Shown one piece after another: positions 50,145-64,000 of a stretch of DNA of 64,000 nt. This DNA is from Blastocystis sp. Blastoise. Taxonomy: Eukaryota > Sar > Bigyra > Opalinata > Blastocystidae. The notes under the pieces were generated by a model. It made no database searches. It worked only from the letters and a program-made list of their open reading frames with translations, and was not told the origin of the DNA. Both the position numbers and the translations under genes were made by a program. The stretch spans positions 770,001 to 834,000 of the forward strand of contig JBBPEB010000013.1 in the NCBI GenBank assembly GCA_039096225.1, read 5' to 3'. Positions within the stretch are counted from its first letter, which is position 1; every line of letters starts with the position of its first letter.

Positions 50145-51470
50145 TTTAGACAATCTTGAATAACAAAACATTATTGAAGAATGGAGGAAATTTATATTTT
50201 GATTTGTATAGATCAAATACAATACCAACGTTTCAATATCAGATTCCAAATTCATACTCTTCTTTTCAACCTCAAAATGAGATACAGGATATATCGACAG
50301 AAGTTGAACATCAGGATACTCATTGTGATACAGATATATCTTCATCAGATGCATATAAGCAAGTAATGAATCAATCAGTAGTAGATGTGAGCGATAAAAA
50401 AGGATCAAAAGGATATAATCTGAAATCAGTGTATACGAGTCATGGTATCGAAATGTATGCAAATACCCCAAATGTTTGGTATATGTTTCTATAATACATT
50501 TATGTTTATCTTATTATTATCTTTGTTTTTATAGGGATCCAGACAATGTATGTATTTCTTTTAAGGATAAATAATATATGTTTTTATATTTAGTTTCTGT
50601 TTCAAGGTATAACAGAGGCCGATTATAGTATATATATGAAATTGAAAAACTTTTATGTTTGTGCAATGATGTCAATTGTTATCGCTTTTTTCATTATAGT
50701 ATATATCTATTATATATTCTCTATATAGTACAAAGTATATGCTATACATAGTAATTTCATTTATACTATAATTATAAAAATATATATGGTTTGAATTAAT
50801 AATAATTTATATATTTATGTACATATTGAAGAATATATAATAATCTACAAATATATATATTTCCTTTATGTATGAATAAAGATCTCCTTCTATATAGTTG
50901 ATAGGTATAATTATATTTTCAATCGATAACTTTATTGCATTATCAAAATATTGTTATTATTCCCTTCTTCCTGTTTTCTTAGCATTTATTAATATTTTTG
51001 CTCTATCTGTTTTTATTGAAGTTGTTGTATATATATATATGTTAATATTATTTGTATTTTACTCTATAATATATATATAATTATATGAATATTGATGCTT
51101 ATAGTGCCTTATTGGAAGTATGTGTGCAATTGTGTATCATATCTATTTATATATTCAGAATATTGGTTTTATTTCAGCCATTTCTGTAGATATCTTTTAT
51201 ATATTCTTTTGTATTAATTCATGTGCTTTAATTCATTTCTATTCAAATTATGAAAAAAGTATGATATATATATGCATAGTTTATTATTTTTTATATATTA
51301 CATATATCAAATTTGTATATATATTTTTTCTTTTTAATTTTATAAAAACATTTATTATCTATTCATTATTCTACATACTCTTTGATATATATATAGAAGA
51401 TTTTTCTAATACTTTTAAGATCGATAATCAAATGCGTCATAATCGTAGTCAAATTATTTCTATTCACTGA
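50145..51470 (+). CDS. Multi-pass membrane protein, unrecognised (N-terminus unresolved)
   Basis: Exons that join in frame: about 50145-50478, 50535-50547, 50594-50698, 50898-51026, 51105-51258 and 51396-51470 (stop TGA). The first exon encodes a soluble, Ser/Gln/Asp-rich segment (QNEIQDISTEVEHQDTHCDT). The next exons encode hydrophobic helices: FYVCAMMSIVIAFFII, then LIGIIIFSIDNFIALSKY with a further span ending in SVFIEVV, then two more spans in the fifth exon. The tail is short and basic/polar (DFSNTFKIDNQMRHNRSQ). One exon is only 13 nt. No ATG in frame was found upstream, so a further 5' exon is likely. Four spans with short loops could suggest a tetraspan protein, but no family motif was seen. 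Confidence 0.5.
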
Positions 51471-52001
51471 TAATCTAATTGAAACCATATTTATTGTTAA
51501 ACTTTTTTCTATTATTATTATAATGTTTTTCTATAATTTCTTATCTAAATACTAGTAAATTTAAATATTTTATAACAGATAATATCACTGATTTGTTTAA
51601 CAACACAATATATAAAAATTTATTGTTTTAAATGATTCTTGATTATATAAGGAGGCATTTGCTCTTTGAATGCCCTAACGATTAATAGAATGAACTTGTA
51701 CAATGTATTATAGAAACACATAATATATAAAAAACAAAAAAATTACTAATAGAGACGAAATTCAGAATGATATTCAAAACAATTAGTAATCCAAATGGAT
51801 TACATTTTAATAGAACAAACTGATTCATTGTTTAGAATAATTTATTAAAAATTTATTGTTATCAAATAGCAAAACTCGTAACTTGTTCATGATTAAAAAA
51901 GTAAAAAAAATTAAAAAGTGTATCTTTTTTCGTTTATTCATTATCATATTGCTATTATTTTTTCTGAAACAACAAAATAGCACATACTACATTGGATGCA
52001 G
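51471..52001. other. Intergenic stretch
   Basis: AT-rich with no recognised gene. It should hold the 3' end of the membrane-protein gene and the promoter of the PX-PDZ gene. Confidence 0.4.
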
Positions 52002-54243
52002 ATGATTCCATATAATGTAAAATGTTGGAAACTTGAGTTATTAGGACTCACATCTTCAATTCCTCATTTTGTAAGTATCTTAATAATGAATTTAATCAAT
52101 ATAGATTATACTGTATCACAATACTATAACTGGAACAAGATATGTAACCTATAATGGAATCAAGGTATTTATTTTTCTTGTTTTTTGTTATTCTTTAGTT
52201 GATCGAGACTGAGTGTGTCTCACCGATATCATTGAGTAAAGTTCATGTTGATAGAATTGACTTTCGTATTGCAGAATCAGTGATTACCTTGTTTATTAGT
52301 TATATCTCTTTATTTCAATGTGAATATAGGTATAATAGTATTACTATTCTTTACTCTAATAAGAATTATACGTAGATGTCTCTGTAATAATCAAATTGTT
52401 TATGAATTTCATGAAACTAGCTTATTCAATGATCCGAATCCTCTTTTTGTTATAGATAAAGTTGAAATAAAGAGTTATTATGTTAAAACACATTATATGT
52501 CAAATTCAGTTGTTTATTTTGATTTCTATGGTATTTTCCCAAAGAAAAAACAGAATGCTTTTTTATGTGATCATTCTATATCTTCTATTTTTCGAGTATT
52601 TATATTAACTATAACTATAATATTTTTGATATATTTCAAGATATGTTATTACTTCATTTTTGTATTGATATATTCTTTATATTATTATGAATAGTAATAC
52701 TATATATACTATAGTTATTTAATGATTTGTTGACATATTATAAATCCTTCAATAAATCCTTATCTATGATCCACATTCCTTCGAAATTCTTATATTACTT
52801 TTGTTCTGGCCAATCCGATTCATTTATGGAAAAAAGGAAACAAGAATTGAATTCAACGTTTCAAGAACTTCTTCATTATGTATTTATTAAGAATAATCCA
52901 AGTATATATTATATAGTATTGTTATATTATAAGAATATAAAAACTATGTATTTGTTATTATAACTAATTTACAATTATTTCATTTATTTTTTATTCAATA
53001 AAATTACTTATCTTCTTTTTATTACTGAAAGTATTGTTTTAATAATTCAGAGAATATTCGTTCTGATTTTATTCATATAATAAAATATATTATATACAAT
53101 ACTCTCTATGATATAAATAATTCTATTTATATATATGTTATAGTACTATATTTGATATAAATAATTCTATTTATATATATTATAGTACTATATTGTTTTC
53201 TTCATCCTCTCTCTCGAAGTCAATCGAAGGCTCTTCTTTCATTTACACATATATATACACAATTTCAATATCCTATTCATCTTCAAGAATTCTTTGTATA
53301 TATTTATATTAATTCAATTATATATAAATTTATTTGTTTATTCAATTATATATATATATTTAATTATATATATTTATTCATTTAGTCAATTATATAATAA
53401 TATTTATATATTTATTCATTCAAATATATATACATTCTACTATTTATTATATTTAAGTATTTTTAGAATTATTGTCAATAAAGTATATTCTATATATAGA
53501 TAGCTAAAGCATTTTCTACTCATTTTATTAATATACGTTTCTCTTTTACAACTAATGTATATATATATCATTTATTATTCTTTGCAATATTGCTATCTAT
53601 TTTGTTTTTTTTCATTATTAGATTTACATAATTTTTATATACTTGTGTATGAAAATTTTCATATAAATATTAATAATTATATATTATTATCTTATTCAAT
53701 ATATATCTCTTCTCTCTATATATCATTATATATTAATATCTTCTTTTTAGTATTTATCTGTTCTCTATACATACATACCTATATATAATTATATAGAATC
53801 CTCTTATTATATATATATCTTCTAGGGTGAAATTGGCATATCTGGTTTTTACCATAGTCCAAATAGTAGTATATATGATAAAGACCCCGAAGATCTTCTT
53901 CTTTTAGGAGATTTATTAATCTATGTGAATCAACATAATATATGTGGATATACACTAGAAGAACTATCCTTTTTATTACGTACTTCATCTCTCCCTATTG
54001 ACCTCACTTTTGTGTATATTATTATTATTTATCATATCTATATATATATAATTTATATATATTAAAATAAAAATTTAAAATAATTCTAAATATAATAAGA
54101 ATATATGTATTTAATAAAATAATTCAGTTATTTTCATTTATTATAACTAATATTTGAAATGTTTCTTTAGACGTCGAAATAAAGTTCCTTCTTTTACAAC
54201 AGATATAAAAAATGTATATATATGTTTTCACTATTATATTTAA
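52002..54243 (+). CDS. PX-PDZ domain protein with FAIM-like N-terminus
   Basis: Exons 52002-52070, 52105-52164, 52199-52298, 52330-52595, 52715-52901, 53186-53295, 53500-53556, 53826-54013 and 54171-54243 join in frame to 369 aa. Residues ~8-45 (WKLELLGLTSSIPHF, then YHNTITGTRYVTYNGIK) resemble the repeat of Fas apoptosis inhibitory molecule (FAIM). A hydrophobic segment (VITLFISIIVLLFFTLI) follows. A PX domain is suggested by SIFRLFNDLLTYYKSF, then IPSKF, then MEKRKQELNSTFQELL. The C-terminus is a clear PDZ fold: FTTNGEIGISGFYHSP, LLLGDLLIYVNQHNICGYTLEEL, PIDLTFVRRNK. PX binds phosphoinositides and PDZ binds peptide tails, so a membrane-adaptor role is inferred. The first three introns are only 31-34 nt, while later ones are 119-284 nt. 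PDZ is the firmest call and FAIM the weakest. Confidence 0.65.
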
Positions 54244-54975
54244 TTATTCTTTCTCTAGCTTTGTAAACATATGACTGAAACACTATCAAACAGTAATTAA
54301 GGTCACCATAATCCATTCTTTCTACTCCTCAGTTTCATTCACTAAATATCGTACATTTTATTTAACTTTTTTTTTATCATTCTTTTGATACTCTTTTTCT
54401 TTTGTCAACTTTTGATATTTACAACATTTAAAATTCAGTATTGTATTATTTCTTCTTTAAGTTTTCATTTCAGAAGTTTTTTTTTCATTTTTTTCCCTGC
54501 TTGCATTATATATTGTATTTAGTTTGTTTTAACTTGCATATTTAAATTAAAAACAATGTATAAGCAGATTCAATTATAAAAAAAGAACATTTGTTTGAAC
54601 AATTGCATAAATATGATTTTCTATTTTGCAAATATTTATAATAAAGCATCAGTTAAAATAAAGTTTGAGTTATAAGAGTTTACAACTCTGAAGATAACAT
54701 AAAATCATCGAGGAGTTCAAAGCAATATATAAAAAAATGCCTCTATTCTTACAAGTCATGTGTCCCATGAATCTAGAAGCGACAAAAAGTTAACATGTTT
54801 GATTTTCCCAATAAAGCCGAGTATTCGAGGAATTTTAATTAAATGTGCGATTTTTGAAGAGATCCTTCTGGTTATTGATTTTGTTTATAAAAGAACATAG
54901 GTTTGTTTGAATAAAAAAATATTAATTAATTTATCTCGTTGGAGGGACTTTGAATACTCACATTATTGCGTGAAG
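54244..54975. other. Intergenic stretch, Rab gene promoter region
   Basis: No gene was recognised. It separates two + strand genes and must contain the Rab promoter. Confidence 0.4.
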
Positions 54976-55699
54976 ATGTCTACAAATAAAAAGATCGTAT
55001 TACCAAAAGATCAGGCAACTACTTTAGAAAAACGATTGAAGAGTTCTGACAATGGTAGTTTACAAAAGTATAGTTTTTAGTAAGTCATTTAGCTATTTGA
55101 TTTAGATATAAGATTGTTGCTTTGGGAGATACTGGTGTTGGTAAAACTTCGATTATTACTCGTTTTCTTTATGATACTTTCGATACAGCTTATCAAGTAT
55201 TTCTTTAGCTTTTCATTATTTTCATCTTCCTCTTATTTTGTTCATCATTATTTCGATATATATTATTTCTTTAATATAGTCAACAGTAGGAATCGATTTT
55301 GTTTCGAAGACCGTTATTGTTAATGAAAAGGCTATTCGACTTCAAATATGGGATACTGCTGGCCAAGAGTATATTTATTCTATATATATTAGTTGTGTTT
55401 AAAAGTAATGATTCTTGTTTTTAGACGTTTTAAGAGTCTTGTTCCTGGATATGTTCGTGGTTGTGATGTCGCTGTTATTGTCTTTGATTTATCTGGTATA
55501 TATTTGTGTTTTTATGTTTTTTTTTAATAATTTTTTTTATATTTTATAATTTTAAAGTATTAAAATATTATATATATATATATATATAGATGTGACAACA
55601 TTGACTCATTGTAAGGATTGGGCGAATCTTGTTCGTAATGAGAAAGGAGATGATGTTATATTATATATAGTAGGAAATAAGGCTGATCTTTGTCAAACT

Positions 55700-55747
<48 letters not shown>

Positions 55748-55848
55748 ATCTTTAAATACAATAGTTTTCTATTTTATATTATTTATATTCATTCTGTTTT
55801 ATTGAAATTATTTTTATATTGACTTTTTAATATATTCATATTTTCTTT

Positions 55849-55879
<31 letters not shown>

Positions 55880-56349
55880 TAATAATAAATATAATAAAAA
55901 TATAATAATAATAATAATAATAATAATATGTATATATATAGAAAGGTAACTCAATTAGATGCTGAGAAAGTAGCTAATGAATTGAATGCTACATTCTTAG
56001 AAACTTCTGCTAAGCATGGATATAATATCGATAAGTTATTTAATACTATTGCTATGACATTACCTGGACTCTCAACACAAGAAGAAGAATCATGTATATA
56101 TTATATTATAATAATAAATATAATAAATATAATGAATATAATAAATATAATAATAAATATAATAAATATAATGATAAATATAATAAATTAATATAATAAT
56201 AAATATATAATAATAATCAACATAATAATTATATAATAATAATAAACTGAATCCATATACCTATATATATAGGTGTAAAAGTGAATCTTTCAGCACAAAA
56301 GCCTAAAGCTGCTGAAGCTGCTGCCAAAGAAGGAAATTGTGCATGTTAA
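54976..56349 (+). CDS. Rab6-like small GTPase
   Basis: Rab6 regulates vesicle traffic at the Golgi, cycling between GTP-bound membrane and GDP-bound cytosolic forms. Exons 54976-55067, 55106-55196, 55280-55368, 55425-55495, 55590-55701, 55942-56093 and 56273-56349 join to 227 aa. G motifs: GDTGVGKT (38-45), switch I with [18 protein letters not shown] (85-91), NKAD (144-147) and ETSAK (172-176). The protein ends in Cys-Ala-Cys, a geranylgeranylation signal. The sequence around IDFVSKT and [13 protein letters not shown] matches the Rab6 subfamily best. An N-terminal extension of about 30 polar residues precedes the fold. Intron phases are 2,0,2,1,2,1. Introns carry TA and ATA repeats. Confidence 0.93.
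55703..55745. repeat. (TA)n at a Rab intron donor
   Basis: About 20 TA units begin directly at the GT of the intron after exon 55590-55701. The same intron ends in an AAT/ATA run near 55853-55928. Confidence 0.9.
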
Positions 56350-57749
56350 ACATATATATCTATAGAATTCTTGTTTAACAATGATTTTCTTCTTTTTTCT
56401 TATCCTCTATGTATATTTATGTATTCTCTAATCTATGTTTTCTATTATCATTAGGATTATGTCTATGTTTTTTGAATTACTATATACATAATTTTTCTTA
56501 TTATTATATATCTTTTTTTTTTCTTATTTTTATATTCACTTGCATTTTTTTTTCATTATTTTTTTTTCACATTTTTATATTTTGTATTATGTATCTACAT
56601 TTATATATATATATTGTCATATTTCTAAAAGAATATTATTCTTATTATATATTTCTAATTTTTTTTTATATTATATTTTCTATTTCTTTTTTTTAACTCA
56701 TTTTTTTTTATTGTTTAATTCTTGGAACTTCATTCAGTTTCTTTTTTTTTATTACTTTTCATTATTTATTATGTATATTCTCTTTTTTTAAAGATATTTT
56801 AATGTATCTTTATTTGATTCGTTATACATTATTAACATTAATATATACTTTGCTTCTATATACTAACGTGTAAGTGTTTCTATTGTTCTCGCTTGTTTTT
56901 TATTGGCTAAGATAAACTTCTGTTATATCTATTTTGATCGATAAAAACACAGTACATATATATATTTCTTATCTTATATTTTTTTGTATATATATAATGT
57001 TTTGTTAATTATTTCATACTCTCTCTTATATCTATTTTTTTTTTCTATATATTTCTTTATTACTACTATATATATAATATATATATTTTTTGTATAATTC
57101 CTTTATTTTTTTTCTCAATTCATCTTTACATTATTTATTCCTTCTATATTACACATTATATTCATGATTTCTTTTATATGGTATAAATACAAATTTCTTA
57201 TTCTTCACATATAATCATTTCATTTCCTTATTTGTAAATGTTTTTTTATTAATATATAATTATAACATTTTTCTTTTTTTTTTTGTTAACATTAGTACCT
57301 TAGCTCTATATATATTATATATACATACTATCTTTCTAAGCCTTATCTTTGTTCATTTCTTTTTAATATATATAATTTCTCTTTTTTTTTTAAACATATA
57401 TATAGTCTTGTCATACTATTCTTTTTGTATAACTTATCATCATGTATTTTTTATTTAAGTATTTCAATCAGTAGTTTTGTTTTCTTTGTAAAGCTTATAC
57501 TAAACAAATGTAAATAATCACATATTATAAAATTATTATTTATTATGAAGCTAAAAAAAAAATTAAAATATAGCAAAATTGACACACATTTATAAATATG
57601 AACAAGTATATATCTAAAAGAAAAGTAGAAAGAGAAAAAGTGGAAAATGACTGTATACATAACTGTAGAAAAGAAGAAACAGAAAGAATATGTATATAAA
57701 ATGTTCATAAGAATAGATTCAAAATAAAATTAAATTAGATAATGAAAAC
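56350..57749. other. T-rich convergent intergenic region
   Basis: It lies between the 3' ends of the Rab (+) and ribonucleotide reductase (-) genes. Strongly T-rich on the + strand with many TTTTTTT runs, low G. No coding signal. Hydrophobic translations are composition artefacts. Confidence 0.55.
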
Positions 57750-60301
57750 TTAATCTGTTTTATAGGTACCTTGTAAATCAAGCATACACTTTTCAGAATC
57801 GCAGAATGAGATTTCAGAAGGATACATATTAAGTTCTGTACCATTATTTTTATGTTCTTCAATACCAGATCCGAAAGATTTTTTACTATTAGAAGATTTT
57901 AATTTATTAGAACGTATTTGGAATGGATTTAATTTCTTTTCATTATTATTAAGAACTGATTCTACAGCTATAGACATAGCTTTAGGAGAAGAAGGAGTAG
58001 TAAGAGTTTCTTCTTCTTCAGTCCAAGAAATAGGTAAAAGATTTTTACTCATTTCAATATATTGTTCTTCTGTAATTTCTTGATAAGGAATTTGTGGATA
58101 ACAAGATAAATCACATTTAGGTAAACACGAAATACCTTTTAATTGATATTGGAAATAATCTAAACATTTTTCAACCATATTTGATTCTGTTTTAGGATCA
58201 AATGTGACAGTACAACTAACTTGATTATCAGCCCAATATTTCTGTAAGAAAGCAGCTAAAGAGAATTGTTCAAAAATCGATACTTCATCAATAACACGAA
58301 CATTTTTACCCGCACAAACAGGGAATTCTACAACAACTAATTGATTTTCTTGTCCAACAGCAGGTTCTATATGATATCCGGCATGTTCTAAAGCAGGTAA
58401 CATATCACTATCTTTAGGGAAACGTACACGACGTATATAAAAACGACCTAATGGATAATGCATACCAGGAGTAGCACCAGCTAATAAAGATACAGTACCT
58501 GAAGGTTTAATAGAAGTAGTTTTAATAGATCGAGGTACACATAACCATTCACTATATACATCATCCCAATGTTGAACTGTATTATATCCTTCATCCATCC
58601 ATTCACGTAAATCTTCTAAACTATGTTCAGATAAGAATTGAGCTACACCAGAAACAGAACAACCTATTCTACGATTTCTTAACATAACTCTATTAGTTTC
58701 AGGCCAATGAGTCATTCCTAAAGTAACTGTCTTTGCATATAAATAAGCAAATTTCAAAGTACGTTTATATTCTTGTAAAGAATTATGTCTAGCAGGAAAT
58801 GTTTCGACTAAACAACATAATTCATAAGATTCTAAAGATTGTTCTAAACATGGATTTCCACCTTTAACTCTATATATATATATATATGTTAGAAACATGT
58901 AGTATTATATTTTATAAAGATAAAAAATATAATATTGTGAACATTCTAATAATATAGCATTACTCAAGCTCTAATACAACTTATAATGAAGTAGATAGGG
59001 TAGTTATGTAATGCATTAGTAAATATTATTTATAATCATAGCATATTAATATATATATATATATGTATTATATATATATACCTTTTATCTTTATAATCTT
59101 TAGGATCAGCCATTCTACCATAAGCTCTCATATTCTCTAACCAACATAAACCAGGTTCACCATTTATACATATACGACTAGCTATTTGATGATAATTCAT
59201 ACCTAAACGAGCAAAAATACTATTATTAGAAGTCCAGCCATAGGAAGAACGATGAGGATTTATCTCATAATTCTATATATATGTTATTATAGTATATATT
59301 TTTAATTTAATTGTTATTAAAAAAAAAAGAGAGAGAGAAAAAAAAACACTTTATATAACTACCTTTAAATCTAAGAAAGCATCATCATTTTCTTCTCCAA
59401 AAGCGATTTCAGCACAACGAATATTACCAACCCCAATAACACATTTACCAATATAATTAAATAAATCAACAATTAAAGTAGAAGATAACTTTTTACCAAT
59501 CTATATAAATTGAATACATAAATAATACATATACTTAATAGAATAATAAATAAATATATATACATCTTGTGTTAATAATTTTACTATTTGTTCATGAAGA
59601 TCAATAAGTGGTTTTGGACCTGAAGATTTACCGCCATATGTCTTTAAATCTTCACCAGCAGTACGAATATGTGAATAATCAAAAGTAATTCCAGGAAGAC
59701 GTTGTCCATTTTCACCAAAATAAGATAAAATCAGATCACCAACTGATTTAACCCATCCTTCACGGCTATCTTCAATTTCATATACAACACGTTCTAAAGA
59801 AGGATCAGGACCAACAATAGTTACTTTATTTGCTCCTTTAGTATCAAAACCAACACCTACACCCAGCATAGTAGCATCCATTAAGAACTCAAATGGCTTT
59901 GATAAATCAACATCAATATTCTCTGTAGACACAAAAGCACAATTATTTAAAGCAGCAGCTAAATTCTTTTGATGAATAATAGGTGTTCCCATACAATATA
60001 AACCACGACCAGGAGGAAGAAACTTCATATTAAAGATCATATCGTACATTTCTTCAGCACTTCGTTCACCTTGTTCATCATTCCAACCTAAATGATATTG
60101 CTCAATGTGATTTTTCTGAATAGAATAGGTGCCTTCAACAACACGACGAACAGTTTCAAACCAATCTTCTTTGTGTCCATTGATGGTTCTAGAATAAGTT
60201 CTTCTATAAATAGTTTCACCTAATCCATTAAATCCGAAAGGAGCTTTCTTATGTCTATATTGCTCAACAAAATCATCATTCAAACTAAACGAATATTCCA
60301 T
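57750..60301 (-). CDS. rtpR: Adenosylcobalamin-dependent (class II) ribonucleoside-triphosphate reductase
   Basis: It reduces ribonucleotides to deoxyribonucleotides using a thiyl radical made by coenzyme B12, without oxygen. Minus-strand exons 60301-59564, 59500-59363, 59272-59082 and 58869-57750 join to 728 aa, close to the monomeric Lactobacillus leichmannii enzyme (739). Expected cysteines are all present with family spacing: C121 in NNCAFVST, C363 (radical site) in GGNPCLEQ, C374 eleven residues on, and the C-terminal redox pair C712/C717 (FCDSEKC). SIKPSGTVSLLAGATPGMHYP is another hallmark. The region before C712 carries a Ser/Asn-rich insertion not typical of bacteria. Three introns with the local TA style show long residence in this genome. 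Bacterial origin by transfer is plausible, and vitamin B12 dependence is implied. Confidence 0.94.
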
Positions 60302-61392
60302 TTTTCCTATAGACTACTTAGTATGTATATAGACCAGAGATATACTATTATTTCGAAAAAAGATGATTTTTCAATTTCTTCAAATATAATAAAAAATAAC
60401 TTATCAATCTGTTGTTCATTCTATTTTCCCAGACAAAAATTCCCGCTTCTTTTCGAGTCGGTGGGTTTTTTGTGGAAGTCTTTCGGGTTTCTAACCAATC
60501 ATTTCGTTCCAGAAAGTTCTCAAAACTTCTTCATTTGGAAAGGTCTTTATTATGCCTCCAAAATATTTTAAAATTACCCACCAAACAATAGAATTGGATC
60601 TTTTTCAGATTTTTTCAGACACTTTTTCTTTTTTTGGTGGTGGTTTGACTATATTATGTATCTTTTCTTATGAAAAACATATTCAGAGATCTATGTGGGA
60701 TAGGATAATGCATGGAGTGAATTAAGAGGTGATTCGTAGCGATTTAAAATAATTTGTGGAATTATTTGGAAATAAAAATCTCTATTACTATCTTATAAAT
60801 TAGTTTCTAAAAGTATACATTAATCAAACAAATAACAATGATACTCAAAGACTAATTAAAGTAATTTATTTTGAATTGTATGAAAAAATACAAAGAAAAT
60901 CATATTATGTTGTATTATTTGTTTTACTTAGACTCTTGTAGAGTACTGTAAGTTAGTATATGAGATTATGAATTTCAGAACATCATTTTTTCCAACTAGT
61001 TTGTTTTTCAAGTTATATTTGTGTTGTATATACTTATTATTGGTCAATTTTTTCTAGAACAAGTTAATAGAAATGATAGTTGAGATATCGGGATTCTATG
61101 TATATGCATATATTATATGCTTTTTAAAAATATATATAGAACAACTTTTTGGTTGAAAGATTATATATGCAAATAATAAAAGCTATATATATTATTATTT
61201 CAACTAAAGTCAAATATATAAAAAAAAATAGAATGAGAAACTGATTTCAAGAAAAAAAAGATATAAATTGAATGAATTGATAATAAAAAAAATCAGAAAA
61301 ATGGAAAATAATCAGGAGAATGTATTTAGGATCTACACTATTATAAAAAGAAGAAATGAATAATGAGTTGATTACTTTATAGTAAGGATAAT
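60302..61392. other. Intergenic stretch with the RNR promoter region
   Basis: 60420-60660 is noticeably less AT-rich than its surroundings and lies just upstream of the minus-strand RNR start, so it is a candidate promoter. The rest is AT-rich and without recognised features. Confidence 0.45.
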
Positions 61393-63856
<2,464 letters not shown>

Positions 63857-64000
63857 TATAATATTAAAATAGCTTCTACACTTATGAATAATATATCCAT
63901 TCAACTATGAATCAGATGAATTCACCAATTTTCAGATTTCCTTGAAATAATCTGAATGAAAGTCAGACACTAATTGCTTTTTTTGTTATCTATAGAATTC

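Overview
The window is AT-rich nuclear DNA from a eukaryotic microbe (protist). Evidence for this is spliceosomal GT-AG introns in every gene, a nuclear-type tRNA-Leu(UAA), a Rab GTPase, a large HECT ubiquitin ligase, and the standard genetic code. Most introns open with GTATAT and close with TATAG, and many are little more than (TA)n, (TTA)n or (TTTA)n microsatellite. A second intron type, only 31-34 nt long, occurs around 52 kb. I cannot name the lineage. A B12-dependent (class II) ribonucleotide reductase restricts the possibilities but does not settle them.

Layout: 1-10901 (+) is the 3' part of a giant HECT E3 ligase with a MIB/HERC2 domain. 10902-27658 is a gene-poor, repeat-structured region. 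It holds a GC-rich nested hairpin at 14052, a 530-bp hexamer array, about 2.2-kb inverted repeat arms (about 16320-18513 and 24565-26762), a 131-bp palindrome between them, a 489-bp tandem repeat, and a hairpin plus CTAG that looks like a Helitron 3' end. 27659-37621 (+) is a 19-exon Helitron Rep/Pif1-helicase gene, predicted at 2527 aa. A second GC-rich nested hairpin (an inverted copy of the 14-kb one) and a canonical Helitron 3' terminus ending at 38318 follow it. 39-42 kb holds a tRNA-like element and a weak gene remnant. 42519-44909 (-) is the rRNA-processing WD40 protein DCAF13/SOF1, and 45174-48114 (-) is a long-chain acyl-CoA synthetase. tRNA-Leu is at 49591. 50.1-51.47 kb (+) is a multi-pass membrane protein. 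52002-54243 (+) is a PX-PDZ protein with a FAIM-like start. 54976-56349 (+) is a Rab6-like GTPase. 57750-60301 (-) is the class II ribonucleotide reductase. 61393-63856 (-) is an unrecognised multi-exon gene.

The housekeeping genes do not form a pathway; they are ordinary neighbours. The part most worth attention is 14-38.3 kb: a gene-free inverted-repeat block beside an apparently intact Helitron, with two Helitron-like 3' ends of identical geometry, and with paired GC hairpins bracketing the whole segment. Two readings are offered: a centromere-like inverted repeat colonised by Helitrons, or one very large composite mobile unit. The sequence alone does not decide between them.

Exon boundaries were placed by hand from splice signals and reading-frame continuity. 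They are internally frame-consistent for the Helitron, DCAF13, ACSL, Rab, RNR, PX-PDZ and 61-63.6 kb genes. They are only approximate for the first 8.5 kb of the HECT gene and for the 50-kb membrane protein.
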